Below, one piece after another: positions 7,032-13,819 of a stretch of DNA of 13,852 bases. The stretch is from Porphyromonadaceae bacterium (lineage in GTDB: Bacteria > Bacteroidota > Bacteroidia > Bacteroidales > Paludibacteraceae), in assembly GCA_905372605.1 (NCBI GenBank), contig CAJPPQ010000020.1, positions 1-13,852 on the forward strand. Reading direction: 5' to 3'. The notes beneath the pieces were generated by a model. It was not told the origin of the DNA and did no database searches. It saw only the letters and a list, made by a program, of their open reading frames with translations. How positions within the stretch are numbered: position 1 is the first letter of the stretch; every line of letters starts with the position of its first letter. A program made the translations under genes and the position numbers.

Positions 7032-7901
7032 GTGTGCGATTGTCTTGTAAATGATACTATTTTCTTTATAAAGAAAGAGCTTTCCACTCTGTACGAAAAG
7101 TACGAAGTGGAAAGTTTTGTTTCTCTACTGCTCGAACATTTCGCGGGTATCGATACTGCTCATCGCCTTATGGCCGACGGTATAGCTATCGACGCCGCAC
7201 AAGCCGAGAGTATCGCCGACGCAGTAAGGAGGCTTAAAGCATACGAACCGATACAGTATATCTTAGGTACGGTTCACTTCTACGGACTGACGCTACAGGT
7301 CGACCGAAGGGCGTTGATACCGCGTCGGGAGACCGAAGAGCTGGTAGAGACCATAATCGGTATGTGCAGAGGAGCAAGCGAAGTGCTCGACGTCGGATGC
7401 GGCAGCGGATGTATTGCCGTGAGCCTCGCAAAGAACCTACCCGATGCCAATGTTACAGCTATCGACGTATCAGGCGAAGCTATAGAGCTTGCTAAGACAA
7501 ATGCCGAGACAAACGGAGTAAATATAAACTTCTACCGTACGAATATACTCGAAGAGTGGACAGATAGCAAGACGTACGACCTCATAGTATCGAACCCTCC
7601 TTACGTAACTCACAAGGAGAAGAGCGATATGAAGCCCAATGTGCTCGATTACGAGCCTCACGGAGCCATATTCGTCGATGACGACGACCCGCTACTCTAT
7701 TACCGAGTCGTAAGTGAGTTCGCTCGCACTCATCTCGACGTCGGAGGCAGTTTGTTTTTCGAGATTAATAGAGCATACGGCAACGATGTCGCTCGTATAT
7801 TGGTGGAAATGGGGTTCGGCGAGGTGGAGATAATGAAAGATATGGCAGGCAACGACAGATTCGTAAAGTGCCGAATACAGAACGATATAAATTCTAAATA
7901 A
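7032..7901 (+). CDS. prmC: Peptide chain release factor glutamine methyltransferase PrmC (start uncertain)
   Basis: PrmC methylates the glutamine of the GGQ motif of release factors RF1 and RF2 using S-adenosylmethionine. The N-terminal helical domain (IKKELSTLYEKYEVES, LLLEHFAG) and the PIQYILGTVHFYGL and LIPRRETEELVE segments are present. The methyltransferase fold has VLDVGCGSG at residues 118-126 and the diagnostic NPPY at 188-191, counted from the start used here. The start is odd: no ATG is in frame at the expected place. I use GTG at 7032, five bases after the dnaN stop, giving 289 residues; the AGAGG just before it is too close to serve as its Shine-Dalgarno. An ATT at 7059 would fit homologues' length better. 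An ATG at 7051 is in another frame and meets a stop after six codons. recX follows after nine bases. Confidence 0.88.
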   Translation: MCDCLVNDTIFFIKKELSTLYEKYEVESFVSLLLEHFAGIDTAHRLMADGIAIDAAQAESIADAVRRLKAYEPIQYILGTVHFYGLTLQVDRRALIPRRETEELVETIIGMCRGASEVLDVGCGSGCIAVSLAKNLPDANVTAIDVSGEAIELAKTNAETNGVNINFYRTNILEEWTDSKTYDLIVSNPPYVTHKEKSDMKPNVLDYEPHGAIFVDDDDPLLYYRVVSEFARTHLDVGGSLFFEINRAYGNDVARILVEMGFGEVEIMKDMAGNDRFVKCRIQNDINSK

Positions 7902-7910
7902 AATAACAAT

Positions 7911-8363
7911 ATGGAACGTGAAATTGCTATGAAGAGAGCTGCATCCTTCTGTGCCGAAAGCGAAAGGAGCGTAGCCGAAGTAGAGCGTAAGCTAAGAAAA
8001 TGGGGTGTCGATGGCGACGACATCGATAGTATCATCGACAAACTTAAGAGCGACGACTTCGTAAACGACGAAAGGTATTGCAAAGCTTATATAAATGATA
8101 GGTTTAGGTTGAACCACTGGGGAAAGGTGAAAATCATCTATGAGCTAAAGAAAAGAGGGCTCGACAAAGAGTATATCGATGCTGCTATCGCTGATATCGA
8201 CGACAACGAATATACCGAAGTGCTAAGAAAGCTTATCGACGATAAGTTAAGGACTATAAAAGACACCGATATATACTCAGCGAAAGTGAAAACACTCGGA
8301 TATGCCCTAAGGCGAGGCTTCGAGAGCGATATTGTAAGTAAGATACTTAAAGATGTATTCTAA
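7911..8363 (+). CDS. recX: Regulatory protein RecX
   Basis: A 150-residue all-helical protein of the RecX family, which binds RecA filaments and modulates recombination and the SOS response. Family features include the early AASFCAESERSVAEVERKL segment, the WGVDGDDIDSIIDKL second helix, and the central FVNDERYCKAYINDRF and KIIYELKKRGLDKEYI stretches. The end is typical, with LGYALRRGFESDIVSKIL. Length is normal. The ATG at 7911 is nine bases after the prmC stop, and Met7 is an alternative start. It is the last gene of the dnaN-prmC-recX group. Its TAA stop overlaps by two bases the first, most diverged unit of a 21-bp tandem array, and the hairpin made by the array's last units is the first strong terminator downstream. 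Confidence 0.92.
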   Translation: MEREIAMKRAASFCAESERSVAEVERKLRKWGVDGDDIDSIIDKLKSDDFVNDERYCKAYINDRFRLNHWGKVKIIYELKKRGLDKEYIDAAIADIDDNEYTEVLRKLIDDKLRTIKDTDIYSAKVKTLGYALRRGFESDIVSKILKDVF

Positions 8364-8865
8364 ATCCACATCACTCGAAGCGAAAATAACGTTGATTAAA
8401 TCAAAAGTAATATCATTTAGGAGTCAAACGACATTGTTTTGAACAAAAGCAACATTGATTATAACAAAAATAATGTCGCTCAGAAGCAAATCAATATTGT
8501 TTTGAAGTAAAATAACATTGTTTTGTGGTAAAACAACCTTACTCAAGAGCAAAGCAACCTTACTCAGAAGCAAAGCAACCTTACTCAGAAGTAAAGCAAC
8601 CTTGCTCAAGAGTAAAGCAACCTTGCTCAGAAGTAAAGCAACCTTGCTCAAGAGTAAAGCAACCTTGCTCAGAAGCAAAGCAATCTTGCTTAGGAGTAAA
8701 GTAACATTGTTTGGGTGTAAAGCAACGTTGTTTTAGAGTAAAGTAACATTGATTATAACAAAAGCAATATCATTTGGGAGTAAAATGATATTAATTTGAA
8801 AGGGAACAACATTGTTTTAACAAAAAACGACATCACTTAGAAGAAAAATGATGTCGTTTTTTCTT
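8362..8865. repeat. Array of 24 imperfect 21-bp tandem repeats
   Basis: From the recX stop codon onward the sequence parses into 24 units of exactly 21 bp with no insertion or deletion. The general unit is AAAG, then CAACCTTG or a variant, then a nine-base tail such as CTCAGAAGT. Units 9-16 (8530-8697) are nearly identical; units towards both ends diverge progressively. Bases 5-12 follow the self-symmetric pattern YRANNTYR in every unit except the first (CCACATCA), and the outer positions change only by transitions. In the core the dyad extends to AGCAA-CC-TTGCT. Because 21 is divisible by three, both strands stay open over long stretches, but only with TTG starts and a 7-residue repeat, so I do not call a gene. 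The array fills the whole space between recX and the converging deacetylase gene. It has no CRISPR character (no spacers). Its function is unknown. Confidence 0.9.
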
Positions 8866-8870
8866 TTTTA
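8822..8870. terminator. Bidirectional hairpin terminator formed by the last two repeat units
   Basis: AAAAAACGACATCA (8822-8835) and TGATGTCGTTTTTT (8849-8862) form a perfect 14-bp stem with a 13-base loop, followed by a C and more T. Each strand reads a GC-containing stem followed by a T-run, so it can end transcripts of recX (+) and of the converging deacetylase gene (-). The arms are repeat units 23 and 24 of the array. Confidence 0.8.
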
Positions 8871-8900
8871 TATATCGTATCCCGTTATATATATGTATTT

Positions 8901-10223
8901 TTATAAATGTCGAAGGTCACTAATGATACGGGAGTATAGAGCGGTATGGTAGTTGTTGTCGTTAGTAAGCAATGATGTATTGTGCCAGAGGAGTACAAGC
9001 TCACCATTGTGTCGGCGAACCTCGCTCATAAGCTTATATGCATATCTATAAGCCTCCTCGAAAGATAGATTCATATAAGCAGCGTTGCTCAGAGAGACAT
9101 CCATCATAGTTAGAGGGTGAACGTCGATAGGCACAATCTGCATCGTCTTGGGGTCGATCCAAGAGACCCGACGGCAGGTACCGAGCCTGAAGCCCGAAGC
9201 CTGAGCGTAGCCGATAGTGAAGTCGTCGGCGATACCTGCATCTGCGTAATAATGCCCATCGGTAGGGGGAAGTATAGTAAGGTAATGGCTACGATGCTTC
9301 GACACACCTCTACCTACCACACGCGCAAGGCGACGTGCCTCGTCGGCTATACGATGTGGCTTACGGAACGAACGATACGAAGAGTGCAACCCTACACTAC
9401 AACCAGCATCTACGATAGCTCCAAGCAGACGACGTGCATCTCTACCGCCGATATTGTAATATGGACGGTCGTATCCTCCAAGCGGATATGGCTCCGATTT
9501 GAAAAAGAATATCTTTTGTGCATACGGCACTCTCGCATTCTCGCGTAGCAACCAAGGAAAAGTATAAGCGGGGTCGTTGCGTACGTCTATCGCCGACCGC
9601 AATACAGACCGAAGCCCTACCCCACCACATCGCAACGACCGATATACACCTCCCGCAAAGCTACGAGCAGACCGATATAGCCCTAAGGCATCTACATCGT
9701 GAGTAAGGTATACACGCGAGAACTCTTGCGGAGGTTCGGGTAGGTTCACTCCTGCCGTACGAAGCCACGAGCGAAGTAGCTCGCCGTATTCGTCTACTAT
9801 CGGGCGGTCTAAGAAACCTGCCCGCCATGGTAGCGAATCTGTCGCCGAAAAACGTCCGTGTATATCGACCTTATCGGCAGATACCAACTCTTCGTAGCGA
9901 GATAGCAAGAAGAAACTGCTTGCTACGATATCGGCATCTACGACAAGAGTATCGCCATACGTACGTATCGACGGCTGCCCGAAAAGTAGCGGCACCCCCT
10001 CTACAGACTGCAGAGGCAACTCCGGAAGCGACTTCGAGGTAAGGTATACTCCCTCGTCGAAAAATCGAGATGGCACTATCACCACCCGATACCGACCAAA
10101 GCGAGAGACATCCGACGTATAACCCACCAAATGTGCCTCGCTGTGGCAGTCGCCAAGCAAGAAGCGAATGATATAATCGACTATCGGAGTGCGACCATCA
10201 TTGTCCGATGAGTGAGATTGCAT
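8901..10223 (-). CDS. Polysaccharide deacetylase family protein (Bacteroidetes type)
   Basis: A 440-residue protein of a Bacteroidetes family with a conserved N-terminal domain (LPELPL, VDADIVASSFFLLSRYEEL, HGRF, GFLDRPIVDEY) followed by a NodB-like carbohydrate esterase domain. The metal-site motif THDVDAL starts at residue 174, GLHSSYRSF around 278-286 and KHRSHYL around 309-315; LWHN lies near the C-terminus. It probably removes acetyl groups from an envelope or exported polysaccharide, but the substrate is unknown and no signal peptide is seen. Its ATG directly follows the ftsE stop codon (TAAATG), so translation of the two is probably coupled. It converges on recX across the repeat array. 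The coding sequence is richer in GC and Arg codons than the left half of the window. Confidence 0.82.
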   Translation of the reverse strand: MQSHSSDNDGRTPIVDYIIRFLLGDCHSEAHLVGYTSDVSRFGRYRVVIVPSRFFDEGVYLTSKSLPELPLQSVEGVPLLFGQPSIRTYGDTLVVDADIVASSFFLLSRYEELVSADKVDIHGRFSATDSLPWRAGFLDRPIVDEYGELLRSWLRTAGVNLPEPPQEFSRVYLTHDVDALGLYRSARSFAGGVYRSLRCGGVGLRSVLRSAIDVRNDPAYTFPWLLRENARVPYAQKIFFFKSEPYPLGGYDRPYYNIGGRDARRLLGAIVDAGCSVGLHSSYRSFRKPHRIADEARRLARVVGRGVSKHRSHYLTILPPTDGHYYADAGIADDFTIGYAQASGFRLGTCRRVSWIDPKTMQIVPIDVHPLTMMDVSLSNAAYMNLSFEEAYRYAYKLMSEVRRHNGELVLLWHNTSLLTNDNNYHTALYSRIISDLRHL

Positions 10224-10886
10224 TTACTTTTCTCTGATATTCTCGTTCTCTACGACAAATGTCTTGGCGGGGTATCTGTTTACGATAGACATATTGTGAG
10301 TAGCCATTATCACCGATGTACCACTACGCGATATTTCGTGTAGTAGCCCCACTATTTCGGAAGCTATATCGGGGTCGAGGTTACCTGTAGGCTCGTCTGC
10401 TACAATTAGCTGAGGCGAGTTCAGAAGCGAACGCGCTATTACGATACGTTGCTGCTCTCCTCCGGAGAGTTGATGAGGGCGTTTGTAACCTTTCTTCGGA
10501 AGCCCTACAGTATTGAGTACAAGGTCTATCTGGTCGTCTATCTGTCGGGCGACCTTCCACCCTGTGGCTCTAAGAACGAACTCGAGATTGTCTCTTACCG
10601 AACGGTCGTGGAGCAGCTGGAAATCTTGGAAAATAACGCCGATTTGTCTTCTAAGAAAAGGGATTTGCCTCCGCGATATCTTACTTAGGTCGTAATCGAA
10701 GATACGCGCCTCGCCTCTCTTGATGGGCATATCGGCATACAGAGACTTTAGCAGCGAACTCTTGCCGCTCCCCGTCTTTCCGCAAAGGTATATGAACTCC
10801 CCCTCGTCGACCGAGAAATTTATATCGTGCAACACGATGATTTCATCGTGACAAAGCTCTACATTCTTGTAATCTATTATCTGCAT
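10224..10886 (-). CDS. ftsE: Cell-division ABC transporter ATPase FtsE
   Basis: A 220-residue ABC ATPase. Walker A GKTGSGKS is at residues 36-43, Q-loop FQDFQLL near 86-92, signature LSGGEQQ at 140-146, Walker B LIVADEP at 160-166, and the switch His in MATHN at 197. Length and the NLEFVLRATGW segment fit FtsE, which with membrane protein FtsX controls peptidoglycan hydrolases at the division site. No ftsX is adjacent; in Bacteroidales ftsX is often elsewhere, so LolD-like relatives cannot be fully excluded. It lies 36 bases after the prolyl isomerase gene, and its TAA is immediately followed by the ATG of the deacetylase gene. No separate promoter was seen in the 36-base gap. Confidence 0.85.
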   Translation of the reverse strand: MQIIDYKNVELCHDEIIVLHDINFSVDEGEFIYLCGKTGSGKSSLLKSLYADMPIKRGEARIFDYDLSKISRRQIPFLRRQIGVIFQDFQLLHDRSVRDNLEFVLRATGWKVARQIDDQIDLVLNTVGLPKKGYKRPHQLSGGEQQRIVIARSLLNSPQLIVADEPTGNLDPDIASEIVGLLHEISRSGTSVIMATHNMSIVNRYPAKTFVVENENIREK

Positions 10887-10922
10887 ATTGATGTTTTTTG
10901 CTATTGTAATCTAAATTTTTCT

Positions 10923-11621
10923 CTACTTCTTCACCACCTTCATTCGAGTGATAACGATGTCTTTTCGCGGACGGTCGCCTCTTCGGGTAGGCACATTCTC
11001 TATCTTGTCGACGACGTCGAACCCATCGACAACCTCGCCGAATACCGTATAAGAGCCGTCGAGATGAGGCGCTCCGCCGAAGGTCTTGTAGACTCTCCTC
11101 TGTTCGTCGCTATATTTGAAGTCACTTGGGGTATTTGCCACCTTACTTATCCTCTTTTCAAACATATCCAAGTCGGCGTCGGAGAAGCTTTTACCTGTAA
11201 CGATATAAAACTGCGAAGCCGACGACTCGCGTTGAGGGTTTACGGCGTCGCCCGTACGAGCGGCGGCAAGAGCTCCGCGTTTGTGATAATACTTAGGGAA
11301 TAATATTTCTGCCTTTAGCGTATATCCGAGCGAACCGTTGCCAAGCATTTGTAACGAATCGGCTCCGCGAGATTGCGGGTCGCCTCCTTGTATCATAAAT
11401 TCCTTTATGACACGATGAAACAGCAGCCCTTCGTATGTCTTCTGCTCTACCAGACGCAGAAAATTGGCTTTGTGAAGTGGAGTATCGTCGTAGAGACGTA
11501 CCGTAATGTTTCCCTCTGTGGTATAGATTTTTACCAGCGTCGCTTTTTGTTTTCTCGATTGCGACTGCATCGATAGTATCGATACGGCAAGCAATATCGG
11601 CAATATTTTTAGTTTAAGCAT
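10923..11621 (-). CDS. Exported cyclophilin-type peptidyl-prolyl cis-trans isomerase
   Basis: A 232-residue protein with an N-terminal signal sequence (LKILPILLAVSILSMQSQS; no obvious lipobox Cys, so probably periplasmic). The cyclophilin domain starts at VKIYTTEGNITVRLYDDTP and shows LLFHRVIKEFMIQGGDP, with the catalytic Arg in the FHRV motif. SSASQFYIVTGK and DGSYTVFGEVVDG are also present. An insertion of about 40 residues (LDMFEKRISKVANTP to VYKTFGGAP) lies between the last two motifs, as is common in Bacteroidetes homologues. It should speed up proline isomerisation during folding of exported proteins. It is first in a co-directional run with ftsE and the deacetylase gene, and has its own -7 element upstream. 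Confidence 0.9.
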   Translation of the reverse strand: MLKLKILPILLAVSILSMQSQSRKQKATLVKIYTTEGNITVRLYDDTPLHKANFLRLVEQKTYEGLLFHRVIKEFMIQGGDPQSRGADSLQMLGNGSLGYTLKAEILFPKYYHKRGALAAARTGDAVNPQRESSASQFYIVTGKSFSDADLDMFEKRISKVANTPSDFKYSDEQRRVYKTFGGAPHLDGSYTVFGEVVDGFDVVDKIENVPTRRGDRPRKDIVITRMKVVKK

Positions 11622-11660
11622 AGATACACAGACTGTTTGTTATGTTCGAATAATGTATTG

Positions 11661-11668
11661 CAAAGTTA
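11661..11668 (-). promoter_or_regulatory. Probable -7 element of the prolyl isomerase-ftsE-deacetylase unit
   Basis: On the - strand this reads TAACTTTG, an exact TAnnTTTG match. Transcription would start near 11654, about 33 bases before the ATG at 11621. No TTG is seen at the ideal -33 distance, so support rests on the -7 match and position. Confidence 0.5.
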
Positions 11669-11725
11669 CATCTTTTTTATTCAACTATATTATTTTCTTT
11701 GTTTTAAACGAAATAAGTCTCATCG

Positions 11726-11750
11726 TCGACGATACCGCCTCTATCATCGA
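11726..11750 (-). other. Hairpin downstream of rlmD without clear T-tract
   Basis: TCGACGATA (11726-11734) pairs with TATCATCGA (11742-11750), nine pairs with one G-T wobble when read on the - strand, around a 7-base loop. It lies about 50 bases after the rlmD stop. The - strand sequence following it is only moderately T-rich, so this may be a transcript-end or stabilising hairpin rather than a proper terminator. An adjoining 12-bp palindrome ATCGTCGACGAT covers 11722-11733. Confidence 0.35.
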
Positions 11751-11799
11751 TACTTTTATTACGATACGGATGAATATTGTTTTGAGATACGACCGATAT

Positions 11800-13218
11800 T
11801 CATCTTCTTTCGAGCAATACAACATTCTCCACGTGGTGTGTCTGTGGAAACATATCGACCGGCTGCACCTCAGCGACGCGATAAGAGCTGTCGAAGAGTA
11901 TCAGGTCGCGCGCTTGCGTAGCCGGATTGCAACTGACGTATACTACTCTTCGAGGGGCTGCCGCCATTATCGTTTTTACTACGTCGTCGTGCATTCCCGC
12001 ACGTGGCGGGTCGGTAACGACTACATCGGGTCTCCCGTAACGGTCGATAAAACTTTCGGTAAGAATATCTTTCATATCGCCCGCAAAGAAACGAGTATTG
12101 ACGATACCGTTTGCCTTGGAGTTTTCTCGGGCGTCGTCGATAGACTCAGGTACATACTCTATGCCTATCACCTCTCTTGCCGAGCGAGCAATGAAATTTG
12201 CTATCGTACCCGTACCTGTATATAGGTCGTATACAAGCATATCGGGGGTAACTCCCGCCAGTGTCCGTACGGTATCGTATAGTTTATATGCTTGTTCGGA
12301 ATTGGTCTGGTAAAACGACTTTGCCCCTACCTTAAACCGAAGGTCTTCCATCGTTTCCACTATATGGTCTTTACCTGCAAATAGCTCTATCTTCTGGTCT
12401 GCAATAGTATCGTTTGCCTTCGCATTTATCACATACAATAGCGACGTTATCTGCGGGAATGTATCTGCAATATGCTGCATAAGGGCTTCTCTTGCCGTAG
12501 GGTCGTCGTAGAAAAACACCACAACCACCATAAGTTCGCCCGTCGACGCGGTGCGTATCATAAGAGTACGCAAAAAGCCTGTATGGTGGCGGAGGTCGAA
12601 AAATTCGAGTCCATGCTCGAAAGCATAGAGACGTATCTCGTTACGAATAGTGTTCGATATGTCGTCTTGCAGCCAACACTTATTGATGTCGAGCACCTTA
12701 TCGAACATCTTAGGAATATGAAATCCGAGTCCGCTCCGTAGAGTGCTATCTGTAGAGTCGTAGGGTATATCGGTAACGTTCGATAGCCACTTCCGATTCG
12801 AAAAGGTAAACTCGAGCTTGTTGCGGTAGAAATATTCCTTGTCGCTTCCGATGATATCGCGTATCGGTGGCAGGTCTACCTTGCCTATCCTCGTAAGGTT
12901 GTCGGCTACCTGCTGCTGCTTGTACCGTAGCTGTTTGTCGTATGGCAATATCTGCCACTTGCACCCACCGCATACGCCGAAGTGTTCGCACACAGCCGAG
13001 CAACGCTCTTCGGAGTAACGCACGAAATCGACGATACGAGCTTCGGCATAGTTTCTGCGTTTCTTGGTTATCTGCAAATCGACCACATCGCCTGGCACGG
13101 CAAACGGCACGAATACGACCATTTCGTCGACCTTAGCTATGGCTTTGCCTTCTGCAGCTACATCCGTAATATCGATACCGCGAAGCAGAGGCAGGGGCTT
13201 TTTGTTTCTTTTCGACAT
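11800..13218 (-). CDS. rlmD: 23S rRNA (uracil-5-)-methyltransferase, RlmD/RumA type
   Basis: A 472-residue class of SAM-dependent RNA methyltransferase that makes 5-methyluridine. An N-terminal TRAM RNA-binding domain (about residues 11-66) is followed by the iron-sulfur cysteines: CEHFGVCGGC gives C77, C83 and C86, and C181 in INKCW is the likely fourth ligand. The catalytic part has FYQTNSEQAYKLY, the SAM-binding VYDLYTGTGTIANF, VVTDPPRAGMH, the catalytic Cys in VSCNP (C430) and HHVENV near the end. The exact target uridine is inferred; Bacteroidetes carry several paralogues. I start at the ATG at 13218 (MSKRNKKPLPLLRG), because the 56 residues of the longer in-frame ORF upstream cross the probable promoter and look non-coding. 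The gap to the regulator gene is 213 bases. Confidence 0.9.
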   Translation of the reverse strand: MSKRNKKPLPLLRGIDITDVAAEGKAIAKVDEMVVFVPFAVPGDVVDLQITKKRRNYAEARIVDFVRYSEERCSAVCEHFGVCGGCKWQILPYDKQLRYKQQQVADNLTRIGKVDLPPIRDIIGSDKEYFYRNKLEFTFSNRKWLSNVTDIPYDSTDSTLRSGLGFHIPKMFDKVLDINKCWLQDDISNTIRNEIRLYAFEHGLEFFDLRHHTGFLRTLMIRTASTGELMVVVVFFYDDPTAREALMQHIADTFPQITSLLYVINAKANDTIADQKIELFAGKDHIVETMEDLRFKVGAKSFYQTNSEQAYKLYDTVRTLAGVTPDMLVYDLYTGTGTIANFIARSAREVIGIEYVPESIDDARENSKANGIVNTRFFAGDMKDILTESFIDRYGRPDVVVTDPPRAGMHDDVVKTIMAAAPRRVVYVSCNPATQARDLILFDSSYRVAEVQPVDMFPQTHHVENVVLLERR

Positions 13219-13334
13219 AATTACTTGATAAAAACATTGTCTCTCTCCCCTCCGACAAGAGCATACACCCCAAACACTGCCGATACGGCTATATCTCTGT
13301 CTGCTGCTCTGCGAGGGCTGCTTATAAAGCGACA

Positions 13335-13363
13335 CAAAAGTAATAAATATTCCGCAAACCCAA
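13335..13363 (-). promoter_or_regulatory. Bacteroidota-type promoter of rlmD
   Basis: On the - strand TACTTTTG (13335-13342) matches TAnnTTTG, with TTG 18 bases upstream (13361-13363). The transcript would start near 13328, leaving a leader of about 110 bases. This supports the ATG at 13218 and argues against the longer ORF. I saw no recognisable riboswitch in the leader. Confidence 0.6.
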
Positions 13364-13431
13364 CGCCTCACCCAATGCCGATACATAGAGACGCTACGAT
13401 GGCGGGTAAATACGGATTTACAAAGGAAAGG

Positions 13432-13794
13432 CTATTTACGGAGTTGTTCTATCGTCTTCTGCAGATATTCTATAAAGGCGTCTTTCTCGGCGATACGCTT
13501 TTCGTATTGTTCGATTAGTTTGTCCGATAGGTTGTTGATTACATACGCTCCGCTGTATTTGCAGGATGTATTGTTGTTATGTATTACTATATTATCCGAT
13601 TTTAAGAGTTCTTCGGGTTGTATGCCGTATAATTCGCACAGCGGTATAATGTAACCTGCCCAAGAGTTGCTCGAACCGTTTTCCATACGGGCGTAAGTGG
13701 ATTGTGATACGTGAATAAGCTCTGCAACCTCTTCTTGCGACAGATTCTTGCTCTTCCGCAGATTCTTTATTTTCTCTCCTACAATAGTATTCAT
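13432..13794 (-). CDS. XRE-family HTH transcriptional regulator with C-terminal coiled coil
   Basis: A 120-residue protein. Residues about 5-62 form a Cro/C1-type helix-turn-helix domain: IKNLRKSKNLSQEEVAELI, then the recognition-helix stretch VSQSTYARMENG, then LCELYGIQPEELL. After a short Asn-rich linker, residues about 88-120 (LIEQYEKRIAEKDAFIEYL, TIEQLRK) are charged and helical with heptad-like hydrophobics, probably a dimerising coiled coil. Such small regulators are common in Bacteroidetes, both in housekeeping and mobile contexts. There is no toxin-like or phage-like neighbour inside the window, though the upstream side lies at the edge. The target is unknown; self-regulation would be usual for the family. 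Its start is only about 10-12 bases from the predicted transcription start. Confidence 0.85.
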   Translation of the reverse strand: MNTIVGEKIKNLRKSKNLSQEEVAELIHVSQSTYARMENGSSNSWAGYIIPLCELYGIQPEELLKSDNIVIHNNNTSCKYSGAYVINNLSDKLIEQYEKRIAEKDAFIEYLQKTIEQLRK

Positions 13795-13811
13795 CGCTTT
13801 TATTTTTTATG

Positions 13812-13819
13812 CAAAGATA
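13812..13819 (-). promoter_or_regulatory. -7 element of the XRE regulator gene
   Basis: On the - strand TATCTTTG, an exact TAnnTTTG match. It lies 17 bases upstream of the ATG at 13794, giving a very short leader. The upstream -33 position has no good TTG, and the window ends about 30 bases further on. Confidence 0.5.

Noticed and set aside
8362..8865. CRISPR array
   Set aside because: Repeats are directly joined with no unique spacers, the unit is 21 bp and degenerate, and no cas gene is nearby.
9117..9548. 143-aa open frame on the + strand opposite the deacetylase gene
   Set aside because: It is a shadow of a strongly supported gene, with no signal, family resemblance or promoter.
13219..13386. 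56-residue N-terminal extension of rlmD
   Set aside because: It covers the probable promoter at 13335-13363 and a low-quality Arg/Cys-rich stretch; homologues begin near the TRAM domain.
13406..13421. GTAAAT-ACGG-ATTTAC hairpin after the XRE regulator gene
   Set aside because: Only six AT-rich pairs and no T-tract on either side; not convincing as a terminator.
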